Below, piece by piece: positions 1-8,642 of a stretch of 64,000 nucleotides of DNA. Origin of the DNA: an uncultured Poribacteria bacterium. Its GTDB lineage: Bacteria; Poribacteria; WGA-4E; WGA-3G. Position 1 is the first letter of the stretch, and each line of letters starts with the position of its first letter. The notes under the pieces are model-generated. The model was not told where the DNA came from. It worked only from the letters and a program-made list of their open reading frames with translations, and did no database searches. The stretch spans positions 2,520,217 to 2,584,216 of the forward strand of contig OX639992.1 in assembly GCA_951828515.1 (NCBI GenBank), given 5' to 3'. The position numbers were made by a program, and so were the translations under genes.

Positions 1-2513
1 ACATTCGCTTTGATAAAGCGGCAAAGAAACCTAAAGGCTCCGATTTCACCACCTACCTTTTCGATAAAAACGATGAACTCATTGACGAAGGCATTCTGGA
101 GTTCGACGATTCTGACGATTCCAAATATATAAACGGAAGTAGAAAAAATTACACACTCACAATCCCATCAGATGATATAATCTACAACGATGCCACAGTC
201 ATTATCTTAAAACTAAACAAAAATGCAGTAGAGAGCGTGGAACGCGCAGATATTGAAGCCGAAATTGCTGGCAGAATCCGTTCAGTTCCAATGAATGAGG
301 AGGCGACGATAACCCTGAATCTCGTCAGAAAAGAGCCATCATTCCCAGACAACATACCCAAAGTCGTCTCTATGACGAGATATGACAGTCGAGGTTTTGT
401 AATCCCTAACGTCACAGGTCCCTTCACCGTCAAAATCGTCCTCACCGAAAAACCGAGAGCCTTCACACCCGAACACATTGCGGTTACCAACGGCAAAGCG
501 ACCGCTATCCTCGTGGGACCCCCTTTTGATAGTACACCCCCTATCTCTGAAGGAAACTACGCGAACGATATACCCGAACCCAGCGGCAGAGATGGCAAGT
601 ACTATCCATACTATGTCACGATCACCCCAGACTTCAGCAGCAGGGAGGACATCGTCGTAAAGGTGGATGTCTTCGAGGATACCGTCAAACCGCCAAACAG
701 ATATATCCCTTCTCAATTGATCGAAGGACGGACGAAACTCACCGTGCGGGTCTCACCTTCAGCCACACTCAAGCCCAAACCGCCTGGATTTTCGGTAGCA
801 CTGCCACACAATGACGGCGCAAGCATCCCCGCAAACGGATTCTACATCCTTACAAAGAACAGTGAGAACTCCGGTATCGACATCCCACCGCTTGAAGAGG
901 GAACCAGACACCGCAGACCCACGCAATTGTCCTACAACGTCCGGGAAAACAGCGAGCTCCCCAACCTCGAAAGTTTTCTCCTCAACGCTGGGACCATCGA
1001 CCTTGTCGGTCCAACGCATATCCCCGCAGGGAGTGTCGTCATCAGCGAAATCATGTGGGGGAATGATCACAGCCTCGCGGATGCCACAGAGAGTCAATGG
1101 ATTGAGTTATACAATACGACCGGTGCGAGGATCCCGATTGATAAAGACACATGGTCACTCTATTTTTATAGTGCCAATGAACCCGTGCCACACCCGAAGA
1201 AATACGGTATCATTGACCGGATCGGCACCGTGGAACCCGCAAGTTATGCGTATCCGGCGAGTAACTGGTGGTCGATCGCTGGAAAGGGGCAAAGTGGACG
1301 CACAGACACCGGAGCGATACAGCCGCTTATCTCGATGGAGCGGGTCATCTATATCACCGGCGAAATTGTTGATGGCACAAAAGCGGGGGGTTGGATGGCT
1401 GCTACCCGTCCCAGCTTTAACTTTGACTTCACAAAAGCGAGGGTCTCGATCGGCACCCCAGGTGCCCTCAGTTTAACGCCCATACCGGAACCCGTTAGCA
1501 CCTCCGACCCGACCCTCTTTCCTGCCGGCGAGCCGGACATTCTCATCAGTGAAATCATGTATACTGTCGGGAGAAGTCAGTTGCCCCAATGGATTGAACT
1601 CCACAACAGAAGCCGTCGAGAGGTGAACCTCTTAGGGTGGGAGGTCCGTATCGAAAATCCGTCGGCAGATAAGACCGTCCTCGAAACAACCCTCTCCGCT
1701 ACTTTTTTAGATGACATATTCCTGGAGGCGGGTGAGGCAGTCCTCCTCGTCACGAAGCAGGGACGGCACTCTGGAGTCGGAGACGGCATCGGCGATCTCC
1801 GTCGGGAACGGGTCATCGGGCTAAACCAACTCCTCGATATACGAGCGGTGCGTTACAAACTTCTGAGTAACACCGCTTTCAAAATCAGCCTCATTTCCCC
1901 GTCCGCCACGGCACCTGTAGATATTGTCGGGAACCTCGGTGCGAAGCCGGTATGGGAGTTGCCGACCATAGAAGAAGGCGCGTCTCGCAGCTCCATCATC
2001 CGCAGTTATAGAAAACCGAAGCGGTACGGCACGCGAGCGGACGGGTGGCTCCTCGCCTCAGAACAAGTTTTCCTATACGCGCAGCACGGCACCTACTATG
2101 GCCACAGTAGCGATCACGGCACGCCAGGCTACCGCGCCGGATACCCCTTACCCGTGCAGCTTTCAAGTTTCCGCCCGGCACGTGAAGTGTCCACCGGTGC
2201 AGTCGTCATCACGTGGGTAACTGAATCGGAATTAGACAACGCCGGCTTCAACATTCTGCGGAGCATGACCCGTGACGGGGTGTTCAGTCCTATCAACACC
2301 CCACTCATCCCCGGCGCAGGCACAACCGCTGAAAAGCGCACCTATAGTTTCACCGACACGACTGCCAAACCGAATACCGCCTACTACTATCGGATCGAGG
2401 ATGTCTCCTTGGCTGGAACGCATCGGACAGTAGCCACAGTTCGCCTGAAAGGCCAGGTGTCTGTAAGTGGCAAACTCACCACGACGTGGGGACTTTTGAA
2501 AACGCAAAACTAA
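1..2513 (+). CDS. Secreted lamin-tail-domain protein, 5' end outside window
   Basis: The reading frame is open from base 3, so the gene starts upstream; the GTG at 237 is only an internal codon. Two lamin-tail-like modules are visible, each opening with an ISEIM motif followed by QWIELYN or QWIELHN (about 1030-1350 and 1537-1900). They are followed by a fibronectin-type-III-like module (about 2150-2450) starting LPVQLSSF and containing ITWVTESELDNAGF, a pattern common in exported proteins of the FCB and related phyla. Lamin-tail domains in bacteria occur in exported or cell-surface proteins. The last residues, GKLTTTWGLLKTQN, match a C-terminal tag shared with five other exported proteins in this window. 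The substrate or partner is unknown. Export is inferred because the signal peptide is not in view. Confidence 0.85.
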   Translation, partial: IRFDKAAKKPKGSDFTTYLFDKNDELIDEGILEFDDSDDSKYINGSRKNYTLTIPSDDIIYNDATVIILKLNKNAVESVERADIEAEIAGRIRSVPMNEEATITLNLVRKEPSFPDNIPKVVSMTRYDSRGFVIPNVTGPFTVKIVLTEKPRAFTPEHIAVTNGKATAILVGPPFDSTPPISEGNYANDIPEPSGRDGKYYPYYVTITPDFSSREDIVVKVDVFEDTVKPPNRYIPSQLIEGRTKLTVRVSPSATLKPKPPGFSVALPHNDGASIPANGFYILTKNSENSGIDIPPLEEGTRHRRPTQLSYNVRENSELPNLESFLLNAGTIDLVGPTHIPAGSVVISEIMWGNDHSLADATESQWIELYNTTGARIPIDKDTWSLYFYSANEPVPHPKKYGIIDRIGTVEPASYAYPASNWWSIAGKGQSGRTDTGAIQPLISMERVIYITGEIVDGTKAGGWMAATRPSFNFDFTKARVSIGTPGALSLTPIPEPVSTSDPTLFPAGEPDILISEIMYTVGRSQLPQWIELHNRSRREVNLLGWEVRIENPSADKTVLETTLSATFLDDIFLEAGEAVLLVTKQGRHSGVGDGIGDLRRERVIGLNQLLDIRAVRYKLLSNTAFKISLISPSATAPVDIVGNLGAKPVWELPTIEEGASRSSIIRSYRKPKRYGTRADGWLLASEQVFLYAQHGTYYGHSSDHGTPGYRAGYPLPVQLSSFRPAREVSTGAVVITWVTESELDNAGFNILRSMTRDGVFSPINTPLIPGAGTTAEKRTYSFTDTTAKPNTAYYYRIEDVSLAGTHRTVATVRLKGQVSVSGKLTTTWGLLKTQN

Positions 2514-2516
2514 CAT

Positions 2517-2651
2517 AAATCGCGCCGTCTGTATACGGAGATTCTGCTTGCAATGGAACCTCTATACGATCCCCTTCCACACGTGAATCGTATATGGTTT
2601 TGCTGCCATCAGGGTGAATAATTGTTTTTCTGCCGTTGGTGCGACCACACC
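2517..2651 (-). pseudogene. Orphan C-terminal fragment of the 5213-6166 lipoprotein
   Basis: On the minus strand this stretch encodes RTNGRKTIIHPDGSKTIYDS and the following VEG...EVP.QAES.YTD, nearly identical to the C-terminus of the lipoprotein at 5213-6166. No lipoprotein N-terminus or duplicated domain is attached. The fragment runs straight into a transposon-like end at 2660. An open frame extends to 2799, but its upstream part is unrelated sequence. It is best read as a partial duplication left after rearrangement. Confidence 0.7.
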
Positions 2652-2659
2652 TACCGGGG

Positions 2660-2689
2660 GTGTGCAGATATTTTCGGGCTTTACTATAA
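2660..2689. repeat. Partial MITE (right end)
   Basis: The sequence GTGTGCAGATATTTTCGGGC followed by TTTACTATAA matches, with one substitution, the right end of the 139-bp repeats at 28553 and 53712. No left end is visible. It abuts the duplicated lipoprotein fragment and probably marks the junction. Confidence 0.75.
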
Positions 2690-3000
2690 TCCGCTTCGTC
2701 CGCACGACTTTTGAGGCGACCTGGAGCGTTTTTTGATAAACCTTGATTTTCTAATAGTGCTATGCTAAAATGCACGTCGGTTCGCCGAAGGTGCACCATT
2801 GCAGAACGTTGTTAATAAGGCGGCATGGTATTAGAAAATTTTTATTTTTTCGGCATCTGACTGCGCTCCACTTACAGCCAGGTTTCTGGTGGCGAATGAA
2901 ACATTAAACCAGATCAGGGGAGCAGGTTATTGGCCGTGGTTGATTATTGTAGTATAAACTGTAGGGGCGAGTTGGATTTCGGTTTCTTATCAAATCCATA
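2690..3000. other. Intergenic stretch, no gene recognised
   Basis: AT-rich sequence leading to the PhyH gene. I see no credible coding frame, RNA gene or terminator. The promoter of the downstream gene is presumably here but cannot be assigned. Confidence 0.5.
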
Positions 3001-3106
3001 GCCCGTAATGAAATGGAGGGCGGATTTAAGGAAGGGATGTCAAAGTTCAAATGCACGTCGTTCCTCCGCAAGGAAAATTAAAAAATCCGCAAGGAAAAAT
3101 TAAAAA
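3001..3106 (+). repeat. Dispersed hairpin + RBS-box element, copy 1
   Basis: The 5' box is GCCC (3001-3004), a 13-nt loop with GTAATGAAATGGA, then GGGC (3018-3021). The 3' box CCGCAAGGAAAATTAAAA occurs twice in tandem (3066 and 3087). Related copies lie at 6796, 43277 and 62058, and the 3' box alone at 7848 and 8623. Here the second half is translated as part of the PhyH frame (PQGKLKNPQGKIKN). Confidence 0.85.
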
Positions 3107-5024
3107 TCATCTTCTAAATGATGAACAGATTCGCCATTTTATTGTCAATGGGTACGTCAATGTCACCGCCGACGTGCCGACACATATCCACGAAACCATC
3201 TACGATAAAACCGATGAACTCTTCGCAGGCGCAACGGATTTCCGAAGCGATAGGCAACACAACCCACTCAATAACATTTTACCGGTGGTGCCAGAACTTC
3301 AGGTAGTCTTGGAGTCGCCAGAGGTGCGCGATGCGCTCACCAGCATTTTGGGGAACGGGTATGTCATGCACCCACATCGGCATTGCCACCCCAATTTTTT
3401 GGGAAGCACACCGAGCGGGAAGGAAGATGGCGAAGAGCGGTTGATGATGCCGCTGCATAAAGATGGACACGCCGGTGGAAAACGGCCACGGCATCGAACG
3501 CCTCGCTGGGCGATTCTCTTCTATTATCCGCAACCTTGTCTCGCAGATCAGGGACCGACCTGTATCATTCCGGGGACGCAATACATCCGAGAATTTATGT
3601 TGGATGGCGAACGTCAACGGCACGAGATACATGCAGAAGGTGGAAACGGGACACGACTGCTTTCTGAGGGTTTTCTGAATCGTAATCTGGTCCCGATGTC
3701 CGGTGAACTCGGCACGGTGTGGATTATGCACTTCGATATGGTGCATTCATTCTTGCAGAACTATATTCCTCTGAATCGCTACGGCATGAAATTCGTCTTT
3801 ATGCGCACTGAGCAGCCGACGGCACCTTCATGGAACAGTGAGACCTCTCTGTGGCAACCCCCTGAAGTCAACCACGTTCCTTACGATGCGGAGATCCTCT
3901 GGACGTATATCTGGAATTGGATGTACGGCAAAACCGATCTATATGAAACCGACCGTCCAGATACCGAGATGGATGTCGCATCAGCAGTTGCGGCATTGAA
4001 AACAGGTGATCCGAATGCGCGTATGAAAGCGGCGAACGAATTGGGTTTTGGGTGTAGCTTGCAAGCCAAAACTTGCTCTAAAAAAGTGCGCACGGACGGT
4101 GCCGAGGCTGTCCCTGCACTCGTAGATGCGCTTGCAGATAGTTATGAACCGGTACGTCGGAATGCCATCTATGCCCTGGGTGCGATCGGTGAACCCGCTG
4201 TTAAACCTCTCGTTGGCGCGCTTGATTCAGAAAAAGAGGCGTTTGATATGGAACCGATTCTCCATATCTGCGATGCGGCACACGGACTCGCGGCAACGGG
4301 TGCTTTGGAAACCGTGCCCGCGCTCATAGCGGCTTTGCAGGACGAACACGAGAATGTACGCGCTTCAGCAGCGTATGCATTAGGCGAGATGGGGACTGTC
4401 GCAGCAGAGGCAGTTGATGGACTTATTGCGTTATTAACGGATGAATCGGAAGAGGTGCGACGGCATGCAACCTCGGCGTTGGGGATGATTAAAGTGCCAG
4501 TGTCGAAAACAGTCCCGGCGTTGGTAGAGGTTCTGGAAGATCGCGAAGACACGGATTTAGCGTTCTTTGCGGCGCAAGCGTTGACGCGTATTGGGCCAGA
4601 TGCAACGGAAGCTATCCCGGCATTGCGGGAGGCATTGATGAGCGAGTCGGCGTATGTGCGTGGATTTTCTTCGGAGGCATTGGCTCGGATTGGCACTGCT
4701 GAAGCATTGCAGGCACTCGTGCCGTTTCTACGGACGGCGCGTTGGTTTAATTATGTCAAAAAAAGTGTGCCGGCTTTCAGCATTGCGTTGAAGGACGTAA
4801 AATCCGCACCCAGTGACGCGGATTCCCTCACGAAATTGATTCAGGAATGGGCGGAACAAAAAGACATTCCGTTACCGAAACCAGAGACGATCTCGCAGGA
4901 ATCCGATACACAATTTCAGGTGACCTTCAGCGATGGCAGACAGGCGACTGCCCGCGTTGAGGGTGATGTGCTAAACCTCTATCGTAAAACGCGTGTGGAG
5001 GCAGGATTTAAGACGTATCGTTAG
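3051..5024 (+). CDS. Phytanoyl-CoA dioxygenase family protein fused to HEAT repeats
   Basis: The N-terminal half is a PhyH-type Fe(II)/2-oxoglutarate dioxygenase. It has a metal-binding HxD at H136-D138 (LHKDGH) and a distal His in WIMHFDMVHSF near residues 228-233. From about residue 310 to 600 there are five or six HEAT/PBS-lyase-like helical repeats (AVPALVDAL, VRRNAIYALGAIGEPA, VRASAAYALGEMG, VRRHATSALGMI). PhyH enzymes hydroxylate small organic substrates, but this substrate is unknown. The HEAT part suggests a protein-binding scaffold. Family members typically begin near LxDEQIRHF; here about 20 extra residues come from the dispersed element. The ATG at 3051 is the only upstream ATG in frame. 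In sister copies the ATG follows the AATTAAAA box, and here that position reads ATC, so the true start is uncertain. Confidence 0.9.
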   Translation: MHVVPPQGKLKNPQGKIKNHLLNDEQIRHFIVNGYVNVTADVPTHIHETIYDKTDELFAGATDFRSDRQHNPLNNILPVVPELQVVLESPEVRDALTSILGNGYVMHPHRHCHPNFLGSTPSGKEDGEERLMMPLHKDGHAGGKRPRHRTPRWAILFYYPQPCLADQGPTCIIPGTQYIREFMLDGERQRHEIHAEGGNGTRLLSEGFLNRNLVPMSGELGTVWIMHFDMVHSFLQNYIPLNRYGMKFVFMRTEQPTAPSWNSETSLWQPPEVNHVPYDAEILWTYIWNWMYGKTDLYETDRPDTEMDVASAVAALKTGDPNARMKAANELGFGCSLQAKTCSKKVRTDGAEAVPALVDALADSYEPVRRNAIYALGAIGEPAVKPLVGALDSEKEAFDMEPILHICDAAHGLAATGALETVPALIAALQDEHENVRASAAYALGEMGTVAAEAVDGLIALLTDESEEVRRHATSALGMIKVPVSKTVPALVEVLEDREDTDLAFFAAQALTRIGPDATEAIPALREALMSESAYVRGFSSEALARIGTAEALQALVPFLRTARWFNYVKKSVPAFSIALKDVKSAPSDADSLTKLIQEWAEQKDIPLPKPETISQESDTQFQVTFSDGRQATARVEGDVLNLYRKTRVEAGFKTYR

Positions 5025-5068
5025 GATGTTGAAGTGAAATTAGGTTCCATTTTCCCGCTGGCGAGGCT

Positions 5069-5187
5069 TTATAGTAAATCCTAAAAATAAGTGCACACTT
5101 TAGAAACACAAGCACCGTTCCGCCGCTGGCGAGGTTTCTAACCTCGCCTTCCGGTGGGTGTATAGTTAATTGTTGACTTTACTATAA
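5069..5187. repeat. MITE, TTATAGTAAA ends, copy A
   Basis: A 119-bp element with terminal inverted repeats TTATAGTAAA and TTTACTATAA. It holds an internal hairpin GGCGAGGTTTCTAACCTCGCC-type (GGCGAGGTT / AACCTCGCC). Related to the copies at 21375, 28553 and 53712. It carries no coding capacity. It lies between the convergent PhyH and lipoprotein genes and fills most of that gap. Confidence 0.85.
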
Positions 5188-5212
5188 ACCTCGTCAACAA
5201 ATTTTTCATCTA

Positions 5213-6166
5213 TCAATTTTTTTTATCGCTTGCATCATCTGTGTACGCAGATTCTGCTTGCGGTGGGACCTCTATAACACCGCCTTCTACACGGGAATCG
5301 TATATGGTTTTGCTGCCATCGGGGTGAATAATCGTTTTCCTGCCGTTGGTGCGAGTGAAGTCGTGCGATGTTACCCCGGTGTACCTCAATACAGGTCCGT
5401 CCATTGAGATTCCCAGTCTTTCGTATCGTTCTTTGTCCTTTTTCCACCTTTTTAAGCTTGCTTTTGTGGCATCTGACGGATAGAGGTATGCTTCTGCAGT
5501 GTAGAGTTCTATTGCCTCATCAATGTTAAACCCGATGCCGCTGTAAAATTTTTGTTTGAGTCGCATATAGGTGCGGACTTCTGGGATATCCCCGAATTTC
5601 CTTATCAATGGATTGTGGGGACTTGGATTGTCTGGGTCGTCCGTGAACGGGTTAACGAGTACAAAATCTGGCGGCGGTAAGTTTTCTTTTGGCGGGGTGT
5701 CCGTCAATATAGGGGCATCTGCAGGGATCCCGAGTCTTTCGTATCGTTTTTTGTCGGCTTTCAGGTCTTTTAACATCTCCTTTGCGGCAGGCGTGGGATA
5801 GAGGTGGACTTCTGCAGTATAGAGTTCTATTGCCTCATCAATGTTAAGTCCGATGCCGCGTCCGAGTTTTTGCGTGAGTCGGATATAGGTACGAACTTCT
5901 GGAGTGTCCCCAAACTCCTTGATGAGTGGGTTATGCAGATGGGTGTTATCTGGATCGTCCTTGGACGGATTGGATCTGGTAGTGAAATCTTCTTTGGGAG
6001 GTTTCGTCTTTACGCTTTTATCTGTAGACAGATGAGCGGTTTTGCCATCTTCAGAGCGCGTTTCGGATGCCTCAGTCTTGATATGTTTACTGGTGCACCC
6101 TAAGAGGAGAAAACTGGCAAAAATACCGAACAGTGCTATGAGTGGAAGGGTGAAAGTCGGTTTCAT
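5213..6166 (-). CDS. Lipoprotein with duplicated ~85-residue domain
   Basis: The N-terminus MKPTFTLPLIALFGIF...LLLGC is a lipoprotein signal peptide with an LLGC lipobox, so the product should be membrane-anchored outside the cytoplasm. Two copies of a domain follow, each beginning DPDN..HNPLI..FGD.PEVRTY and containing G.NIDEAIELYTAE..LYP and KRYERLGI or KERYERLGI (about residues 70-160 and 175-265). The second reaches a C-terminal segment with RKTIIHPDGSKTIYDSRVEG. A GGAG sequence precedes the ATG at 6166. I do not recognise the family. The EAIELYTAE helices look TPR-like. Its C-terminus is duplicated as an orphan fragment at 2517-2651. Confidence 0.85.
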   Translation of the reverse strand: MKPTFTLPLIALFGIFASFLLLGCTSKHIKTEASETRSEDGKTAHLSTDKSVKTKPPKEDFTTRSNPSKDDPDNTHLHNPLIKEFGDTPEVRTYIRLTQKLGRGIGLNIDEAIELYTAEVHLYPTPAAKEMLKDLKADKKRYERLGIPADAPILTDTPPKENLPPPDFVLVNPFTDDPDNPSPHNPLIRKFGDIPEVRTYMRLKQKFYSGIGFNIDEAIELYTAEAYLYPSDATKASLKRWKKDKERYERLGISMDGPVLRYTGVTSHDFTRTNGRKTIIHPDGSKTIYDSRVEGGVIEVPPQAESAYTDDASDKKN

Positions 6167-6321
6167 TTTGATTCTCCTTTATTCTTATTTTTCAACATTT
6201 TCCTCGTCCTGCCGTAAACAGTATATCACATTTCTGCATTTTAGAGGATAAGTTTCGGGTTGATTTTCTGTGCCAAATTTGCTAAAATGTGTACCAAGAT
6301 TGAGTCTAAGGAAGCGACCTA

Positions 6322-6729
6322 ATGGATTGTATTTTTTGTGCGATTGTTGCTGGTGACATTCCAGCAGCCAAAATATATGAAGATGAACACGTTTTCGCAT
6401 TTATGGATATTGCCCCCGCAAACCCGGGACATACCCTCGTTATACCGAAGCAGCACTATCGGAATATCTTTGATATGCCCACAGAAGTGGGGGGTAAGAT
6501 CATGCAAGCCGCGATACCACTCGCAAAAGCGATCCGGACGGCGTTGAACCCTGATGGGCTTAACCTGTTTCAGTCGAATGAAGCCGCAGGATTTCAGACC
6601 GTTTTCCATTTTCATCTCCACCTGATTCCCCGGTGGGAAGGCGACCCGCTCCGGTTACCGTGGCGACCGAGCGAAGGGGATATGGAGGAAATCGGCAACA
6701 TTGCGGCAAAAATTCGAGAAGCCTTGTAG
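6322..6729 (+). CDS. HIT family protein (histidine triad nucleotide hydrolase)
   Basis: 135 residues, the usual length for a HIT protein. The triad motif is H96-F-H98-L-H100-L-I in FHFHLHLIPRW; the middle His forms the nucleotidyl intermediate in this family. The N-terminal CIFCAI supplies the Cys pair typical of zinc-binding members, and GHTLVIPKQH is the conserved strand before the active site. Likely a cytosolic nucleoside phosphoramidate or dinucleotide hydrolase. An AAGGAAG ribosome site lies just upstream of the ATG. Monocistronic as far as can be seen. Confidence 0.95.
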   Translation: MDCIFCAIVAGDIPAAKIYEDEHVFAFMDIAPANPGHTLVIPKQHYRNIFDMPTEVGGKIMQAAIPLAKAIRTALNPDGLNLFQSNEAAGFQTVFHFHLHLIPRWEGDPLRLPWRPSEGDMEEIGNIAAKIREAL

Positions 6730-6795
6730 AACTGATCGGACACATAGGGCTTTAAACTTTTAATCATTAGTCAAAAGTGTAGAACAAAATGCGTA

Positions 6796-6900
6796 GCTCG
6801 TAATGAAATGGAGAGCGGATATAAGAAAGGCATGCTAAAGTTCAAACCTACAGTGTTTAACCGCAAGGAAAAATTAAAAACCGAAAGGAATAATTAAAAA
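6796..6900 (+). repeat. Dispersed hairpin + RBS-box element, copy 2
   Basis: GCTC (6796-6799), a 13-nt loop GTAATGAAATGGA, then GAGC (6813-6816). Both arms differ from the GCCC/GGGC of other copies, and the change keeps the pairing. The 3' box CCGCAAGGAAAAATTAAAA is followed by a second, shorter box (GAAAGGAATAATTAAAAA) that ends directly at the ATG of the next gene, putting AAGGA 11 nt before the start. Confidence 0.85.
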
Positions 6901-7602
6901 ATGAATATCTTGATTACCTCCGCTGGTTCTCAGCTGGCACGCAACGTAGCGAGAGCAGTAGCGGAAGACCACACGCTCCGCTTAACAGAGTTATATCCTG
7001 TTGACACTGTTGAAGGAACGTTCGTTCAAAGCGAACTTGGGCACGATGAATCGACAAACGAACTGGTGCGCGGCATGGATACCATTATCCACATCGCTGA
7101 AATACCGCCTGATCTCCTCGCTGAGGCTGACCAACCCAACAATTACGCGATTGATTATCAGACGCGCTGCACTTATAACCTACTGATGGCGGCATCGGAG
7201 GAAGGCGTGAAACATGTTATTTATGCAAGCACGCTTCGTCTTTTTGAACAGCACGGCGAAGATTGGACGGTCACTGAGAGTTGGAGGCCCCGCCCCTCCG
7301 TCGACGGTTTCGTGCTTTCAAAGCATTTGGGTGAATTCACCTGTAGGGAATTCGCGCGCGAACGAAAACTCGACGTAACATGCCTCCGTCTCGGCAATCT
7401 CGTCACGGCTGAAGCCGCTGCGACGGCTGAATATGATTCAATGTGGTTGGAGATGAACGATGCAGTCACCGCCTTTCAAGGGGCACTTGAATCTGCCGCG
7501 CCGTGGCGAATCTTCCATATCCAGTCAGAGTTCCCCGGCTCCCGTTTTCCGATTGGGAAAGCCAAGGGACATCTGCAGTTCGATCCGCAATTCGTGCCGT
7601 AG
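6901..7602 (+). CDS. NAD(P)-dependent epimerase/dehydratase-like protein, altered motifs
   Basis: A short extended-SDR-like protein of 233 residues with N-terminal MNILITSAGSQLA in place of the usual GxxGxxG. The position of the catalytic YxxxK reads FVLSK (in VDGFVLSKHLGE), so the Tyr is replaced by Phe. HVIYASTLRLFE corresponds to the conserved Ser strand. It may bind NAD(P) without normal dehydrogenase chemistry, or act on an unusual substrate. The ribosome site comes from the dispersed element. It is followed by a better conserved paralogue at 7868. Function inferred from fold only. Confidence 0.85.
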   Translation: MNILITSAGSQLARNVARAVAEDHTLRLTELYPVDTVEGTFVQSELGHDESTNELVRGMDTIIHIAEIPPDLLAEADQPNNYAIDYQTRCTYNLLMAASEEGVKHVIYASTLRLFEQHGEDWTVTESWRPRPSVDGFVLSKHLGEFTCREFARERKLDVTCLRLGNLVTAEAAATAEYDSMWLEMNDAVTAFQGALESAAPWRIFHIQSEFPGSRFPIGKAKGHLQFDPQFVP

Positions 7603-7756
7603 CGGACAGGTAACCTTATCTGTCGTTCCTGAACTAAAATTATCGCCCGTAGTGAAAGTACGAAAGTTTGCAAGTGTATCTAAAGTTTCAAAAATACCTC
7701 TTTCAACTTCCGGACTTTACAGATTTTAGAACACTTTACAACTTTCTACCCGACAC

Positions 7757-7867
7757 GTAGCCTGCAACAACGGCGCAGGGTTTTTGCTTGGGCGTTTCCC
7801 CTAGATATACGTAAAGGAACTTTAAACCTGAAACCTACTTGACCGAACCGCAAGGAAAAATTAAAAT
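7757..7867 (+). repeat. Variant leader element ending in RBS box
   Basis: A hairpin CCTGC...GCAGG near 7757-7780 is followed by TTTTTGCTTGGGCGTTTC, which recurs near 27710 and 40341. At 7848-7867 lies CCGCAAGGAAAAATTAAAAT, which ends at the ATG of the next gene. It appears to be a second subtype of the leader element at 3001 and 6796. Confidence 0.6.
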
Positions 7868-8593
7868 ATGAAAGTTCTCATTTTAGGCGGCAACGGGTAT
7901 CTTGGACCGCATGTCGTCAAGGCGTTGGAACCCTACTACACATTACGCGTCACAGACATCAACGACCTTGAAACGAAACATGAATCGATGCACATTGATG
8001 TCGGTTCGCTCGATCAGGTGATGCGAGCGGCTGAGGGGATGGACGCGATTCTCAATTGCTCCGTCCTGCGACACGATCGACAGTTGGCTTTTGATGTGAG
8101 TACGCGTGGGTGTTATAATACGATGCGTGCCGCTGTCGAACACGGGATCCGTCGCGTTATCAACACGGGACCACATTTCACCATCCAAGGGGATGACTAT
8201 ACCACCTACGATTACGAGATTAACCCGGATGTTCCACCACACACAAGCACCGGACTCTATCCGTTAACCAAGGGATTGGGACAGGAAATCTGTAAAGTCT
8301 TCACTGAACATTACGACCTCTATGTCCTCTGCTATCTGTTCCTCAGTTTTCGGGAGCACGAGGATCAAGCGGAAGGCACCGATCTCAATCCCTTTTCTGT
8401 CAGTTGGCGTGACGCAGGAGAAGCCTTCCGACTCGGTTTGGAGATTGATTTGGAAGACCTCCCCTCACGCTGTGAGATTTTCAATATTTTCGCAGATTTA
8501 CCGCATCAGCAGTTCTCGAATGTCAAAACGAAGCGCATCTTAGGTTTTGCCCCCCAAGATAACTTTGAGCAAATGTGGCATAAAACGGAATAG
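7868..8593 (+). CDS. NAD-dependent epimerase/dehydratase family protein
   Basis: 241 residues. The Rossmann motif GGNGYLG sits at the N-terminus (MKVLILGGNGYLGPHVV), Asp residues end the second strand (VTDIND), and an intact YPLTK matches the catalytic YxxxK. It is shorter than typical sugar epimerases (about 310), as is the neighbouring paralogue, so the C-terminal substrate domain is reduced. Likely a cytosolic NAD(P)-linked sugar or nucleotide-sugar enzyme, with unknown substrate. The ATG follows the repeat-derived RBS box. Confidence 0.9.
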   Translation: MKVLILGGNGYLGPHVVKALEPYYTLRVTDINDLETKHESMHIDVGSLDQVMRAAEGMDAILNCSVLRHDRQLAFDVSTRGCYNTMRAAVEHGIRRVINTGPHFTIQGDDYTTYDYEINPDVPPHTSTGLYPLTKGLGQEICKVFTEHYDLYVLCYLFLSFREHEDQAEGTDLNPFSVSWRDAGEAFRLGLEIDLEDLPSRCEIFNIFADLPHQQFSNVKTKRILGFAPQDNFEQMWHKTE

Positions 8594-8622
8594 AACATCA
8601 ATACCCAATCCATCTGACCGAG

Positions 8623-8642
8623 CCGCAAGGAATAATTAAAAA
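8623..8642 (+). promoter_or_regulatory. Repeat-derived ribosome-binding box
   Basis: CCGCAAGGAATAATTAAAAA lies immediately before the ATG at 8643, with AAGGA 11 nt upstream of the start. It is the third consecutive gene in this cluster to use this box. Confidence 0.75.

Noticed and set aside
811-1476. 221-codon plus-strand ORF inside the lamin-tail gene
   Set aside because: Alternative frame with low-complexity Ser/Arg composition and no start signal; the main frame has clear domains.
2476-2799. Minus-strand ORF of 107 codons
   Set aside because: It is a mosaic: a copied lipoprotein C-terminus, a MITE end and unrelated flanking sequence, overlapping the end of the lamin-tail gene. No ribosome site or signal peptide.
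4169-4696. Long Ser/Ala-rich minus-strand ORF (175 codons)
   Set aside because: It is the antisense shadow of the HEAT repeats; composition and position follow the plus-strand gene.
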